7,959 nt of DNA. It comes from Actinomycetota bacterium (GTDB lineage Bacteria; Actinomycetota; Thermoleophilia; Miltoncostaeales; Miltoncostaeaceae). The position numbers and the translations under genes are program-made. Positions 7,913 through 7,959 of the stretch are shown here, in pieces. A model generated the notes under the pieces. The model was given only the letters and a program-made list of their open reading frames with translations. It was not told the origin of the DNA and made no database searches. The stretch is from contig SXZC01000084.1 in NCBI GenBank assembly GCA_005788075.1, positions 1 to 7,959 on the forward strand. The letters are read 5' to 3'. The number at the start of each line of letters is the position of its first letter. Positions within the stretch are counted from its first letter, which is position 1.

Positions 7913-7959
7913 CCGACCTTCGTGACCAACGGCGGCACCCACGTCGACTGCATGGAGCC
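7909..7959 (-). CDS. Possible 3' end of a convergent gene (partial)
   Basis: On the minus strand the edge of the window reads GSMQSTWVPPLVTKVG and then TAG (7911-7909). This stop shares the CTAG tetramer with the toxin stop. The residues look protein-like, and end-to-end overlap of convergent stops is common in compact genomes. Sixteen codons are too few to identify or confirm a gene. The + strand here has only a short open stretch from GTG 7922. Confidence 0.25.
   Translation of the reverse strand, partial: GSMQSTWVPPLVTKVG

Overview
The window is very GC-rich, with codon third positions almost all G or C. It carries eight supportable genes plus a possible gene fragment at the right edge. 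The composition, GTG starts, four-base GTGA gene overlaps, TAnnnT -10 boxes placed six bases before ATG, and the style of the secreted proteins (Ala/Pro/Gly linkers and lysine-rich beta-type C-terminal domains) suggest a high-GC actinobacterium. Thermoleophilia (Solirubrobacterales-like) is my best guess, but this is inference only. No rRNA, tRNA, CRISPR array, IS element or phage gene was seen, and no stretch over 300 bases lacks a gene.

Left part (1-2682, + strand): a secreted, cysteine-containing protein of unknown function (109-1185) ends at a strong intrinsic terminator (1192-1225). It is followed by a 470-residue protein of unknown function (1270-2682) with a possible Cys-His-Asp triad. 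The 3' end of the second gene overlaps the 3' end of a convergent transporter gene by 75 bp.

Middle part (2608-6565, - strand): three tightly packed genes form an apparent operon. In transcription order these are a secreted Vgb-like beta-propeller protein (6565-5204), a lipoprotein with a C39/papain-like cysteine peptidase signature (5201-4032), and a 14-TM DHA2-type MFS exporter (4035-2608). The gaps are 2 nt and a 4-nt overlap. The propeller would probably be annotated automatically as virginiamycin B lyase next to a drug exporter. However, the whole protein contains no histidine, so it cannot use the known Vgb mechanism. The set looks more like an envelope or export system of unknown role than streptogramin resistance.

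Right part (6621-7959): a RutE-type FMN nitroreductase (7214-6621, -) sits directly upstream of the operon. It is divergent from a complete type II toxin-antitoxin module: a ribbon-helix-helix antitoxin (7335-7541) and a Doc/Fic-family toxin (7538-7912). Two perfect TGGTACCA palindromes, 11 bp apart centre to centre, lie just before the antitoxin start and overlap its -10 box, as expected for an autoregulatory operator. The last 50 bases may hold the 3' end of a convergent gene.
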